A DNA stretch of 12,993 nt from Candidatus Omnitrophota bacterium (GCA_029557025.1 JAKPRU010000533.1:1-12993), one strand, 5' to 3'. Positions 1 to 7,385 are shown, counted from the stretch's first letter. Numbers and translations: made by a program. The notes: generated by a model from the letters alone, not told the origin.

Positions 1-567
1 CTCCAGGGGACGAGATTTGGGACCGGATTCACCGCCGACGATCACCCAGTCGATCTCCTCCAGTTCAGGTTCCGGGATCGCCTCAAGAAGAGGTTCGAAC
101 GATACGAATTTCACTTTCGCCCCGGTTTCCCGGACGTGGTCGATTCGATATGCGTAATCTTCACTTTCGACACTGACTCCCATCCACACATTGTCAGGCC
201 AGTCGATTCTCTTGTTTTCTTCCAGTAATCGCCTGGATCGCTTGGTGAGAATCTGAAAACAATGCTGTGGGCATTGAGCCATCACATCAAACGCGCGCAG
301 CATGAAATCAAGAGGCACTTCTTTGTGAAACAGGTCGCTCATGGAATTGACGAAAATCCGCTGGGGACGTTTCCAGGTCAGCGGGATTTCCAAAGCCTTT
401 TCATGCGCCGTAAGCCGAAATCCGTTCCGGTAATGCGGATGCCCGATGACCCGCAGTCGATTCGAGAATCGTTCGGCATAACAGTTCTTACAACCCGGAC
501 TGATCTTGGTGCATCCCGTCACAGGATTCCACGTGCATTCCGTCCATTCGATTTTCGATTTGGCCAT
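1..567 (-). CDS. DUF5131 (phage Gp37/Gp68-type) three-Cys-motif protein, partial
   Basis: The first 189 codons are seen; the gene leaves the window at base 1, so the C-terminus is missing. The N-terminus carries the family signature: an IEWTECTWNPVTGC segment followed by SPGCKNCYAE, which places Cys19, Cys26 and Cys29 as C-x6-C-x2-C. Further family-like blocks are FVNSMSDLFH, QILTKR, VWMGVSVE, VSFEPLL and WVIVGGESG at the truncated end. The family (Pfam Gp37_Gp68, DUF5131) occurs in phages and bacterial genomes; the Cys cluster suggests metal or Fe-S binding and a radical-SAM-like fold, but I know of no established reaction. The ATG lies 3 bases after the tcmP stop, with AAGGA six bases upstream, so the two are translationally coupled. 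The reading frame is intact although its partner gene is broken. Family assignment is strong; function is unknown. Confidence 0.9.
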   Translation of the reverse strand, partial: MAKSKIEWTECTWNPVTGCTKISPGCKNCYAERFSNRLRVIGHPHYRNGFRLTAHEKALEIPLTWKRPQRIFVNSMSDLFHKEVPLDFMLRAFDVMAQCPQHCFQILTKRSRRLLEENKRIDWPDNVWMGVSVESEDYAYRIDHVRETGAKVKFVSFEPLLEAIPEPELEEIDWVIVGGESGPKSRPLE

Positions 568-570
568 GGG

Positions 571-1409
571 TTATCCTTGGCGATCTCGATACTTGGCAAA
601 AATATCTTCGATGATCTTAGTCGCCACGGGCTTTTGTGACGCAAAGAAAAGGTAATAAACAATGGCCCCTTTTGAATTGCGCATAGGTATCGGCTCAGGC
701 ACGTATTCAAAATGGGCCTTTTCCTTAAGTCTCTTTTGAAAAGCCGCGACAATTGCATCATTCCCGGGGATTTTTCTTTCCTCGCATCCCCACAAGAACG
801 GCACTCTCTCGTACACAACCTCCTTCCAGGAATCATCTCCCCAGTAAGAGATCATCTTCTCAAATTCTTTCTCAGGGACTCTCTCCGGGATTTGCCATAT
901 CGCGCCACGGTTCATGGCCATAACGGGAAAGTTGAGGAACAAATCCATTGTTTTCATTTCTCCCGCTTTCTGAGTTATTTCCCATTTGAGGTCCAGACCG
1001 TAAGGATCAAGCAGGCACAAGCCACGCCAGTATTTCTCGTAGGTCACAAGTGGAAAAACCTTCCGATAAGAATGTCGTTGCAGTCCCCTTCGAATAAATG
1101 CACGTTTCCACGATCTGCGATCAAGGATCTCAGATGTTTGATCTTGTCGCCATCAATATCTATCAAGAAATGCTCCTTGAAAGGTGGCTCGATCCATAGA
1201 GCATTCAAAGGACTTCCTGGAATCAGTTCGCCCGTTGTCTTTCAGAGGTACATACCGGCTCCGGAAAAGGCATCAATATAGACATGATGAAACCCTGGTT
1301 GCTTGGACAAGATTTTCGAATATGCCTTTGCATACTCTCTTACGATATCAAGTTTGATCTCGGACCAATACCCGATCTCATCAAATTCAAACGTATCCCC
1401 GACGTCCAT
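571..1409 (-). pseudogene. tcmP: tcmP, three-Cys-motif partner protein, broken by a nonsense codon and a frameshift
   Basis: Three blocks in two frames rebuild one TcmP protein of about 279 residues. Block 1 (1409 to 1245) contains EIGYWSEIKLDIVREYAKAY and VYIDAFSGAGMYL. It meets an in-frame TGA at 1244-1242 where a Ser codon (TCA) would be expected. The same frame continues with KTTGELIPGSPLNALW, FLIDIDGDKIKHLRSL and GDCNDILIG. A one-base deletion at about 1051-1065 (GGAAGG where GGAAAGG would restore the frame) then shifts to block 3 (VTYEKYWRGLCLLDPYGLDL to the TAA at 573-571). DAFSGAG, the acidic LIDID, GDCND and LLDPYG resemble SAM-methyltransferase motifs I, II, III and IV (inference). 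TcmP genes are known to sit beside three-Cys-motif DUF5131 genes, as here. The start at 1409 is chosen because AAAGGGG precedes it and upstream ATGs fall at the predicted transcription start. Assembly error could explain the indel more easily than the stop. Confidence 0.85.
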
Positions 1410-1461
1410 TTCGATCCCCTTTGTTATGTCTGTATCTTTGCTTCGCGTGCTCATTTCCTCC

Positions 1462-1490
1462 ATTATTCCACAATACTGAACATTTGTTAA
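1462..1490 (-). promoter_or_regulatory. sigma-70-type promoter for tcmP/DUF5131
   Basis: On the minus strand TTAACA (1490-1485) is separated by 17 bases from AATAAT (1467-1462); both hexamers match the consensus at 5 of 6 positions. Transcription would begin near 1455, about 45 bases before the chosen tcmP start. This suggests the pair is expressed independently of the ceramidase-like gene upstream. Prediction from sequence only. Confidence 0.5.
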
Positions 1491-1518
1491 GTAGAAGCGC
1501 TCCTTTTCAACAATCTCC

Positions 1519-2910
1519 TCATGCCACGTCCAGCAACCGCCGGATGGCATCGCGGACGAGGATTTCGGATTCGGGGACGACATGGGACGCGCTCGGTTCG
1601 TAGCCGCCTTCGGAGAAAGAGCGCTCTGTGCAGATATAAGCCGTTGCGCAATCGCCATACCCGGCCACCGCCACAAACGCATCCCGCCGCACCCGCTGGG
1701 CAAACCGCTGAAACTCTACCATCGGCTCACCGGGCAGATGAAGAATATGCACATTTCCGAGTTGGAGCGCGGTGAACTCGATGGGCCGATGCGCCCGATT
1801 CCGCCATGCCTGAACCTGCGCCGCCGAATATCGCACATTGGTCGATTGGGAGGTATCGGCCATCCGGGCAAAGCACTCCGGTTCGGTGAACCCCTTGTCG
1901 TTACGCGCTGTAAATGTCACGGGATGTGTGCGCCAGGAAAGGGTCTCCACCGGTGTGTAAGTTGTCGCGGCGATGGAAGCCTCCATTCCGGCGAGAAGAC
2001 GCTGGGCGAGTTCCGCGCGGGCAGCCGGTTTTCCGTCATTGTATTTTCCCGCGGCGATATCCCCTCCACAGCCGTTGAAATAAATCTGGAATATGTTTTC
2101 TTTCGTCTGCAATTCCTCTCGCGCGATTCCCGGGAAATCATAGCTTGCGCGCGGATCGCCATAGAAACTCTGGGGATGAGTTGCATAGTAATGTATTCGC
2201 ACAAGGGGCCGATCCCCCTGGCTGAACGTGATGGTTTTGATATACGGATCGATGAGTCCTTCCGGCAGGGCACGCACCGCCGGGTCCTGACAGGAACTCA
2301 TCCGAGTTACCATCTTTCCCTCCGGTGTGATGATCCTTCGGTTCGAGGCCACTCGCTCTACCTTCGCCTGTCCGATACCGATGCGATTGAATGGAACGAA
2401 TTCTTTCATCGCTTGGCCGATCGCCTCGGCAATCGGTTCCGCGCCCTTTTCGAACGATTCCGCTGTGGGATGCACAGGTGGATCATTCACCGTTTCAATC
2501 AGCCGCGAGGCATCGCCATCCGCCATGGGAGCCGTGTGCTGGTGGACAGTCTGCACGGCGACATGCGAGACATCTGTTTTCGCCGCTTTTGCAATTCGCT
2601 TGCGAAAAACCTCGTGAGTAGAGTTGCACAGTTCACACCAATCCACGGCGCACAGTACGAACCGCCTCCCCCCGTCCTGCAGGATGATTCCCTTCGCCAA
2701 CAAGGGATGTTCAATGGTCTCCAGCGGTTTGTAACTGGAATAAATGGGAGTGCCAAGTTCCGGAGTTACATCGGCGCGGAAAGTGGAGATTTGCAAACCT
2801 GAACCTCCTGTACGGATCAAGGTTGTCTGGCATCCCCCCAAGGCTGTCAGGGCGGAAATTGCGAACACACCTTTGAGGAATTCTCGACGGGAACCGGGTT
2901 GATGACTCAT
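1519..2910 (-). CDS. Tat-exported neutral/alkaline non-lysosomal ceramidase-like lipoprotein
   Basis: 463 residues. The N-terminus has a twin-arginine motif (SRREFLKG, residues 7-14), a hydrophobic stretch and a lipobox-like LGGC with Cys27, so the protein is probably exported folded and lipid-anchored. The body matches the neutral/alkaline non-lysosomal ceramidase N-terminal domain. It has an HQH pair (His123, His125) in a VQTVHQHTAP block, YATHPQ with His245, FNGCGGDIAAGKY (279-290), LPGEP with Glu395, and YGDCATAYI...GGYEPSAS with Tyr437. These fit the zinc ligands (three His, a Glu and a Tyr) of bacterial ceramidase. The domain is shorter than classical ceramidases (about 650 aa) and lacks their C-terminal domain; such short members in environmental bacteria often have unknown substrates, so an amide or ester hydrolase role is safer than ceramide cleavage. 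AAAGGAGA precedes the ATG by about 10 bases. Confidence 0.82.
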   Translation of the reverse strand: MSHQPGSRREFLKGVFAISALTALGGCQTTLIRTGGSGLQISTFRADVTPELGTPIYSSYKPLETIEHPLLAKGIILQDGGRRFVLCAVDWCELCNSTHEVFRKRIAKAAKTDVSHVAVQTVHQHTAPMADGDASRLIETVNDPPVHPTAESFEKGAEPIAEAIGQAMKEFVPFNRIGIGQAKVERVASNRRIITPEGKMVTRMSSCQDPAVRALPEGLIDPYIKTITFSQGDRPLVRIHYYATHPQSFYGDPRASYDFPGIAREELQTKENIFQIYFNGCGGDIAAGKYNDGKPAARAELAQRLLAGMEASIAATTYTPVETLSWRTHPVTFTARNDKGFTEPECFARMADTSQSTNVRYSAAQVQAWRNRAHRPIEFTALQLGNVHILHLPGEPMVEFQRFAQRVRRDAFVAVAGYGDCATAYICTERSFSEGGYEPSASHVVPESEILVRDAIRRLLDVA

Positions 2911-2970
2911 TGACGGTATGTCTCCTTTGGAAGGGGCACAACGCCCCCTTTGTATGCCTGCATTCCCCTG

Positions 2971-2999
2971 ATTGTCGCCCGAAAAGGCAGTCCATTCAA
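2971..2999 (-). promoter_or_regulatory. candidate promoter for the ceramidase-like gene
   Basis: Minus strand TTGAAT (2999-2994), a 17-base spacer, then GACAAT (2976-2971); each hexamer matches consensus at 4 of 6. The -35 box sits within the palindrome CCATTCAATGG (2992-3002), which could be a small operator. The start codon is about 60 bases downstream. Confidence 0.35.
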
Positions 3000-3085
3000 T
3001 GGCCCGAATTGTTTATTTCACGATTTCCGATGCCTGGATGCGTTCTGACGGGCAACTACCGTGGGTTGTCTCTGCAACACTGCAG

Positions 3086-3107
3086 GGGCAGGCTCTTGAG
3101 CCTGCCC
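3086..3107 (-). repeat. perfect 10-bp palindrome at the HD-GYP stop codon (possible terminator or REP-like element)
   Basis: GGGCAGGCTC (3086-3095) and GAGCCTGCCC (3098-3107) are perfect inverted copies around a 2-base centre. The hairpin begins inside the TAG stop codon of the HD-GYP gene. No T-run follows on the minus strand, so it is not a classic intrinsic terminator; it could protect the 3' end of the message or belong to a dispersed palindrome family, since a related core occurs at 6827-6846. Confidence 0.7.
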
Positions 3108-4171
3108 TAATGTCCCGGATTGGAGACATCCCGGAAGAAATGCAGGAATGCTTTATACAGGTCGAAATCATATCGCTGCATTCCTTCTTCTTTCATTGTC
3201 TGAAGCGCCTGGAACACGGTCACGCGCTTGTGGTAGGGACGGTCGGAAGTAAGGTCGTCAAACGGTTCGATGATGGCGCAAATCCGTGCGGCTTCGGAGA
3301 TCTCCTCTGCGCTCAGGCCAAAGGGATATCCGGTCCCGTCACAGTGTTCATGGTGGTGCAGAACAATGCGGCGTGCCTCTTCGGATATTCTTTCAAACTT
3401 TTCAATTCGCTGAAAACCATAGAGAGGATGCTTTTGGACCAGTTCCCGTTCGGATTCGGTCAACTTGTCCGGTTTGGTCCAGATTTCCCAGGGGATGTCA
3501 ATTTTTCCGATATCATGCAGCAGGAATCCTTGCGCCAGGTCCTGTAAATGCTCACGGGGCCGCTCAGGGTGAAGGTAATGAACCAGCGCGGTTCCCAGCA
3601 CGCAGATATTCAAACTGTGAGTGTAAATGCCGGGGTCGTGGGATTCGGCCAGGATGAGATGACGAAGCGCCTCGCGACCGGTCCCGATCAGGTCTGTCAG
3701 CGCATCGCCTACGCAGCGACTGGCTTCTTCCACTCGTCTCCTGTCGGCATCCGGTGTAAAAACGCCGGCCAAGAGGGCTTTGGAAATAGCGTAAGTTTGT
3801 CGGCTTCGGGTGGCCGGGTCCATATCGGTATTGCTGGCCAGAGCGCGGAGATTCTGAGCGGCAAGTGCTTTCAGGGAACCGGCGAAATCCTGCGGGACAA
3901 AAAAAGGACGGCGTCCGCCACTCTGCACCTGTTGCAGCTGTTTTCTGGTGATCGGCAGGTTCTCTGCTTTCAACAAGACAAACCGTGAGGCCGTGCTGAC
4001 ATACACATAAATCGGGAAATCACAAGCTATTTTAACACTCAGAAGAGATGGATCGACAGCCAGAAATCCCGCCCGTTGCCCCGCTTCAATGGAAACATTT
4101 TCCTCTTGACGAGCAGGGATATAAAGATATTCCATGTCTTCGTCACGTCGTAGATCGAGTTGGGGCGGCAT
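3107..4171 (-). CDS. HD-GYP domain protein, probable cyclic-di-GMP phosphodiesterase
   Basis: 354 residues, no signal peptide or membrane segment, so likely cytoplasmic. Residues 1-165 are an N-terminal region of the type seen before many HD-GYP domains; residues 170-350 form the HD-GYP domain. Visible signatures are SHDPGIYTHS (177-186), the HDIGK metal motif (219-223), KHPLYG (247-252), HHHEHCDGTGYP (272-283) and FDDLTSDRPYHK (304-315). Catalytic His and Asp positions are kept, so it is probably active in hydrolysing cyclic di-GMP. One deviation is Glu302 where most members have Asp before the xFDALTSD block. Without a receiver domain, the N-terminal region may sense the input. A second ATG at codon 13 is possible; the first is used because the frame is clean and neither has a strong ribosome binding site. 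Confidence 0.88.
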   Translation of the reverse strand: MPPQLDLRRDEDMEYLYIPARQEENVSIEAGQRAGFLAVDPSLLSVKIACDFPIYVYVSTASRFVLLKAENLPITRKQLQQVQSGGRRPFFVPQDFAGSLKALAAQNLRALASNTDMDPATRSRQTYAISKALLAGVFTPDADRRRVEEASRCVGDALTDLIGTGREALRHLILAESHDPGIYTHSLNICVLGTALVHYLHPERPREHLQDLAQGFLLHDIGKIDIPWEIWTKPDKLTESERELVQKHPLYGFQRIEKFERISEEARRIVLHHHEHCDGTGYPFGLSAEEISEAARICAIIEPFDDLTSDRPYHKRVTVFQALQTMKEEGMQRYDFDLYKAFLHFFRDVSNPGH

Positions 4172-4542
4172 GGATTATAGGCTTCCCTTCGTCTTGCCCG
4201 ATTCAATAAACTTACAAGATATTGTATCACAAATAGGAGTCTTTAGTTAGATTATATAACAAAAAGGGAACTTTTGTAGCATCCTGCAGAGGCAATACAC
4301 GCCATAACGGAAGAGTCTCAAGTGAAGGCTTCCATTCCCAGGATTTACAGTAAGTGTATCACAGCCTTTCTGCCAGATACAGAGAAACGTGCGGAATTAT
4401 TGAGAAATATCGATTGTGCGCGGATCCGGAAGGAAGGATTCACGACCGTTCGGTTTTGCCGAATCTCCTCTTCAGCTTGACACTTCATTCTCCGGTACTT
4501 ACCGTTTATTCATCACAAAAAAATGGATGAAATGCAGTCACT
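4172..4542. other. divergent intergenic region between the HD-GYP and TPR genes
   Basis: 371 bases with no convincing gene on either strand. For the minus-strand HD-GYP gene there is an exact TATAAT (4256-4251) and a TACAAT (4226-4221) in an AT-rich stretch, but neither has a good -35 box. A small dyad, TTCGG-TTTTG-CCGAA, lies at about 4449-4463, just upstream of the TPR promoter candidate; it has no T-run and could be an operator. The middle (about 4290-4440) shows nothing I can interpret. Confidence 0.6.
4477..4505 (+). promoter_or_regulatory. candidate promoter for the TPR gene
   Basis: A perfect -35 box TTGACA (4477-4482) is followed after 17 bases by a poor -10 box, TACCGT (4500-4505, 3 of 6). 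A poor -10 with a good -35 often means a weak or activator-dependent promoter. The start codon lies about 30 bases beyond the predicted transcription start. Confidence 0.35.
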
Positions 4543-5961
4543 ATGGACATTGATGATTACACAGAACGCGCGCGTGCCGCACTCCGGCAGGGGGAACTGG
4601 ACCTGGCGGAGCAGTATTTTAACCTGATCCTGCAATACGCACCGGAACATCCTGCCGGAGTGGAAGGTCTTAAGGAGATTCAAGTCGCACGGGCGCGGAG
4701 AAAATGGAGTCGGCCTGTCCGGTTTCTTGTGGAGATATGGTGCCGGGTCCTGATGGGATTTGGGCGATATGACCGGGCGATGGATCGGGTGGAGTTGCTT
4801 TATCGATGTGAGCCACAGCGATTTTCCACAGCGGCGAGCTATGCAGTTTGCTGCGACAAGCTGGGACGAACGGCCCCAGCGCTGGAGGCTTACCGGGCGG
4901 CGCTTGCGCTCCGACCACGACACGTGCCGTTTCTTCGACGTGCCGCCGAACTGGCTGCCCAGGAAGGGCAGCTGGATGAATCCGTCGGTTACCTGAGGCG
5001 TCTTGCTTCCATGTTCCCGGACGATGAGCAGGTGGATCATCGTATTCGAGATCTACTCGCCCGCGAATACGCGCAGACCGGCATTCCGGAAAAACTGACC
5101 GAGCGGCGTGCCAAAATGGAAAAAAAACTGCGCGAAATGCCGGGAAGCCCGGAGTTCACTCGCCGTTTGGAGCAATTGGAAGAAGAATGCGCAAAGAACC
5201 CCGATGCTGTTCAGCCGCGACTGCGACTGATTGCTCACCTTCGGGAAGCAGGCCTGTTCCAGCGGGCGAACAAAGCGCTTGCGCCGCTGATCGATGCGAA
5301 TCCGAAGGATTTTCAAGTGCGCCTGGAACAGGCTCGGCTTTGGCGGGCGGAGAATGAACTTCTGCTGGCCTCCAATTTATTCGGGGAACTCCTCGCCGAA
5401 CAGCCGGATGACAAAAGTCTGGAAGAGGAATACTGGGATTGCCGGGTGGCATACCTTGAACGGGAGATGCGGGATCACCCCGAAGACGAGTCCCTGAAAA
5501 CACAGATTCGGCAAGCGCAACAGCAACGCGACAGCCTGCAAAGCGCCCGCCTTGAAAAGCAGATTCGAGAACATCCGGACGATTTCGACTCGCGACTGGA
5601 ACTGGGTAATTTACTTTATGAAATGGGGCATTACGACAAGGCGGTTTCCGTTCTCCAGCGCTTACTGCGAGAGCCTCCTTATGCAGGCCGCTCGCATCTC
5701 ATTCTGGGGAATTGTTTTCGCAAGCTCGCCCAGATGGAGATTGCCGCCCAGGAGTTCCGGACAGCGATAGATCTGTTCAAGAATCGCGGATACAGCCATG
5801 TGCCGGGTGATGAACTGAAAGAGGCTTATTACTCCCTTGGTTTGTGCCTGGAGGAGATGGGGGATCGTCACGGGGCGCGGGAAGCCTACGCCCAGGTTTA
5901 TGCCTCGGACATTCATTTCCGCGATATTCGGGAACGCTATGAGCGGCTGTCGCTGACCTAA
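4543..5961 (+). CDS. tetratricopeptide-repeat protein
   Basis: 472 residues with no signal peptide or membrane helix, so probably a cytoplasmic scaffold. TPR-like helical pairs are seen near residues 5-38 (RAALRQGELDLAEQYFNLIL), 70-135 (GFGRYDRAMDRVELLY, LGRTAPALEAYRAAL), 140-170 (QEGQLDESVGYLRRLA), 245-300 and 350-385 (LGNLLYEMGHYDKAVSVL), with two more at the end (LGNCFRKLAQMEIAAQEF and YYSLGLCLEEMGDRHGAREAY). Charged heptad-like segments near 185-215 and 310-345 may be coiled coil or long linker helices. Such proteins mediate protein-protein contacts and no specific partner is evident. There is no strong ribosome binding site; this start is used because the first TPR begins immediately after it and an upstream ATG at 4523 is out of frame. 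The stop overlaps the convergent LolA-like gene by 4 bases. Confidence 0.85.
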   Translation: MDIDDYTERARAALRQGELDLAEQYFNLILQYAPEHPAGVEGLKEIQVARARRKWSRPVRFLVEIWCRVLMGFGRYDRAMDRVELLYRCEPQRFSTAASYAVCCDKLGRTAPALEAYRAALALRPRHVPFLRRAAELAAQEGQLDESVGYLRRLASMFPDDEQVDHRIRDLLAREYAQTGIPEKLTERRAKMEKKLREMPGSPEFTRRLEQLEEECAKNPDAVQPRLRLIAHLREAGLFQRANKALAPLIDANPKDFQVRLEQARLWRAENELLLASNLFGELLAEQPDDKSLEEEYWDCRVAYLEREMRDHPEDESLKTQIRQAQQQRDSLQSARLEKQIREHPDDFDSRLELGNLLYEMGHYDKAVSVLQRLLREPPYAGRSHLILGNCFRKLAQMEIAAQEFRTAIDLFKNRGYSHVPGDELKEAYYSLGLCLEEMGDRHGAREAYAQVYASDIHFRDIRERYERLSLT

Positions 5962-6752
5962 TCGACATTTTTGACTATCGTTCCTCTCGCGCCGGGAGGC
6001 CGTTTGTCGATTCGCACGGCATCTGACGGGATCCGAATCATGATCTGTCCGGGCGTCAATCCCTGGTTGATTTTGTGTCGGGAGATTTCAATCGACACGT
6101 TCAGATTCCAATTCTCTGAGTCGGTCCTGCTCAGGTCCTGCTCGGTCCTCACTCGAACCGGAAGCATGGTTTCTTGATCCAGCCACAGACTGCGCAATGG
6201 TTCGAGGTCTTTTGATTCGCCTTTCGGTTCGATGGAAAGCCGATAGGCCGCCCGTCCGTTGATGGTTTCTATTTCGACCGGTTTCAAGGTGTGGGTCTGT
6301 CGGAACTCCTCCGGATCCACTTTCAGAAATCCGGCTAACAGGAGAATCTCAGGGAACGCTCCGGCCATGTCAATCGACTCAATGGTGACCTGATTTTCCA
6401 ACGGCTCGTAATGCCAAAGTGTCTCCCCATCCGAGAAATACTGGTCTTGCAGTTCTCCCCGTTGATACACCGTGGCCAGTCCCGGTTCCTCGCGGGGTGT
6501 TGCCGAATAATAGTCCAGCCGAAGATACGCCCGGTCGGCCTGCCCCGGAAGACGGCAGAACGATATCTCGCCCAGGAAGATCGTCCTGGATTTCGTGTCC
6601 GTATTTTCCTGCCGAAACGTTGCCGAATAATCACGGACATCTTTCCAGACTTCGGTAGCCTTCTCCAGAACCTGAACGGGTGTGATGGCCTGTACGGAGA
6701 CCGCCAGAAACAGGCCGGTGATCACCATTGTGCGGATAAACACTCTTGGCAT
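5958..6752 (-). CDS. LolA-like outer-membrane lipoprotein-sorting family protein
   Basis: 264 residues with a Sec signal peptide (hydrophobic ITGLFLAV, cleavage probably after VQA at residue 22), so periplasmic. The mature part has LolA-fold features: an amphipathic start (PVQVLEKATEVWKDVRDYSATFRQ), alternating beta strands (AYLRLDYYS, DQYFSDGETLWHYEPLENQVTI), a GAFPEILLLAGFL helix, then INGRAAYRLSIEP and SLWLDQETMLPVRVR. The last pattern is typical of LolA-like and RseB-like sorting proteins. Canonical LolA is about 200 residues; this is longer and most like the broader outer-membrane lipoprotein-sorting family, which can bind lipids or lipoproteins without being the essential carrier. No LolB or LolCDE gene is nearby. 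AAAGGA lies about 11 bases before the ATG. It faces the TPR gene, sharing the CTAA stop region. Confidence 0.75.
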   Translation of the reverse strand: MPRVFIRTMVITGLFLAVSVQAITPVQVLEKATEVWKDVRDYSATFRQENTDTKSRTIFLGEISFCRLPGQADRAYLRLDYYSATPREEPGLATVYQRGELQDQYFSDGETLWHYEPLENQVTIESIDMAGAFPEILLLAGFLKVDPEEFRQTHTLKPVEIETINGRAAYRLSIEPKGESKDLEPLRSLWLDQETMLPVRVRTEQDLSRTDSENWNLNVSIEISRHKINQGLTPGQIMIRIPSDAVRIDKRPPGARGTIVKNVD

Positions 6753-6826
6753 CGGTTCATGTTTCCTTTTTCATTACTGTCCCATATCCGGTAGCAAGAT
6801 CAAAGGAACATCCTGCACATTGGCAG

Positions 6827-6846
6827 GTCAGGCGTCTCTGCCTGAC
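6827..6846. repeat. intergenic palindrome, REP-like hairpin
   Basis: GTCAGGC (6827-6833) and GCCTGAC (6840-6846) pair around a 6-base loop. It lies between the end of the minus-strand gene at 6908 and the start of the LolA-like gene. No T-run follows on the minus strand. The inner core CAGGC-6-GCCTG has the same stem and spacing as the hairpin at 3086-3107. Confidence 0.55.
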
Positions 6847-6907
6847 GGGGTGATCGGGAAAAAAGAAGGTGGGGAATCGACGTTGTGACAATGTCGGGGG
6901 TAGAGAT

Positions 6908-7285
6908 TCAGTAAGAACGAATGCGGATATTGTCTTTTTTGTCCAAGCCGATTTCTTTGAGAACACGCATCAGGTCCTGAGTTGCACTTGCGGGGATGCC
7001 AATATAAAGAGGAATTATTTTGTGAGTCTTTTGAGAAATACGTGTTGCCAAATCCTTGATTTCCTGTCGCCCGCTGGCGCTGGTGATATCGTTTCCACCT
7101 AAGCGCACGATCCCCACGACCGCCTGGCCGTTCGGATAGGTTCCGATGATGTCCGGCCGGCGACGTCCGATCGAATACGGGGCTTCATATCCTTCCATAT
7201 TGGCATGGGTTACCGTGATACCCTCCTTTTTCAGTTCACCGACCAGGTTTTTCAACATGCTTCGCTTTTTCAGATCCAAGACCAT
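6908..7285 (-). CDS. small protein resembling a degenerate PD-(D/E)XK nuclease fold
   Basis: 125 residues from the ATG at 7285, which is preceded by GGAGG with 8 bases of spacing; an earlier in-frame start at 7342 lacks such a site and is rejected. Soluble, no signal peptide. After an N-terminal helix (LKNLVGELKKEG) comes GRRRPDIIG (residues 40-48), then NGQAVVGIVRLGG (52-64), a helix (RQEIKDLATRIS, 73-84) and KIIPLYIGIPAS (89-100). RPDIIG followed by a strand after a turn is the arrangement of small PD-(D/E)XK proteins, in which the next strand normally reads I-x-E-x-K. Here that strand reads GIVR, so the catalytic Glu and Lys appear lost. A DNA-binding, non-cutting role is possible. The family call is inference. 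It has its own promoter at 7356-7385. Confidence 0.7.
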   Translation of the reverse strand: MVLDLKKRSMLKNLVGELKKEGITVTHANMEGYEAPYSIGRRRPDIIGTYPNGQAVVGIVRLGGNDITSASGRQEIKDLATRISQKTHKIIPLYIGIPASATQDLMRVLKEIGLDKKDNIRIRSY

Positions 7286-7355
7286 TAACCTGTCCTCCAA
7301 AACTATACACAGGAAAGGTAAATACCTGATACGCACAAGCAACCCATTTTAAATG

Positions 7356-7385
7356 AATGTAGCACGAAAATACACATTTATGCAA
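7356..7385 (-). promoter_or_regulatory. extended -10 promoter for the gene at 6908-7285
   Basis: Minus strand TTGCAT (7385-7380), an 18-base spacer ending in TGC, then TACATT (7361-7356), which makes an extended -10 element (TGCTACATT). The 5' leader to the ATG is about 65 bases. The -35 segment is part of a 15-base word repeated with one mismatch at 9200-9214. Confidence 0.45.

Noticed and set aside
1242..1244. TGA read as an amino acid (code change or selenocysteine)
   Set aside because: The ceramidase-like, PD-(D/E)XK-like and LEA2 genes end in TGA at sensible positions, the expected residue is Ser, and the gene has a second lesion, so a pseudogene is simpler.
1..1518. Prophage remnant
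   Set aside because: DUF5131 occurs in phages, but no integrase, attachment site, structural phage gene or flanking repeat is visible in the window.
1242..1703. 153-codon minus-strand ORF read as a separate protein
   Set aside because: Its first half runs inside the 3' end of the ceramidase-like gene in another frame, and its second half is the N-terminus of the broken tcmP.
1582..2802. 406-codon plus-strand ORF
   Set aside because: It is exactly antisense to the ceramidase-like gene, whose motifs, Tat signal and ribosome binding site are convincing; the plus-strand translation is Arg-, Cys- and His-rich and matches no known pattern.
3086..3107. Classic rho-independent terminator
   Set aside because: The stem is strong, but neither strand has a T-run after it, so it is reported as a palindrome.
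2972..3547. 191-codon plus-strand ORF
   Set aside because: Mostly antisense to the HD-GYP gene, with no recognisable motif or ribosome binding site.
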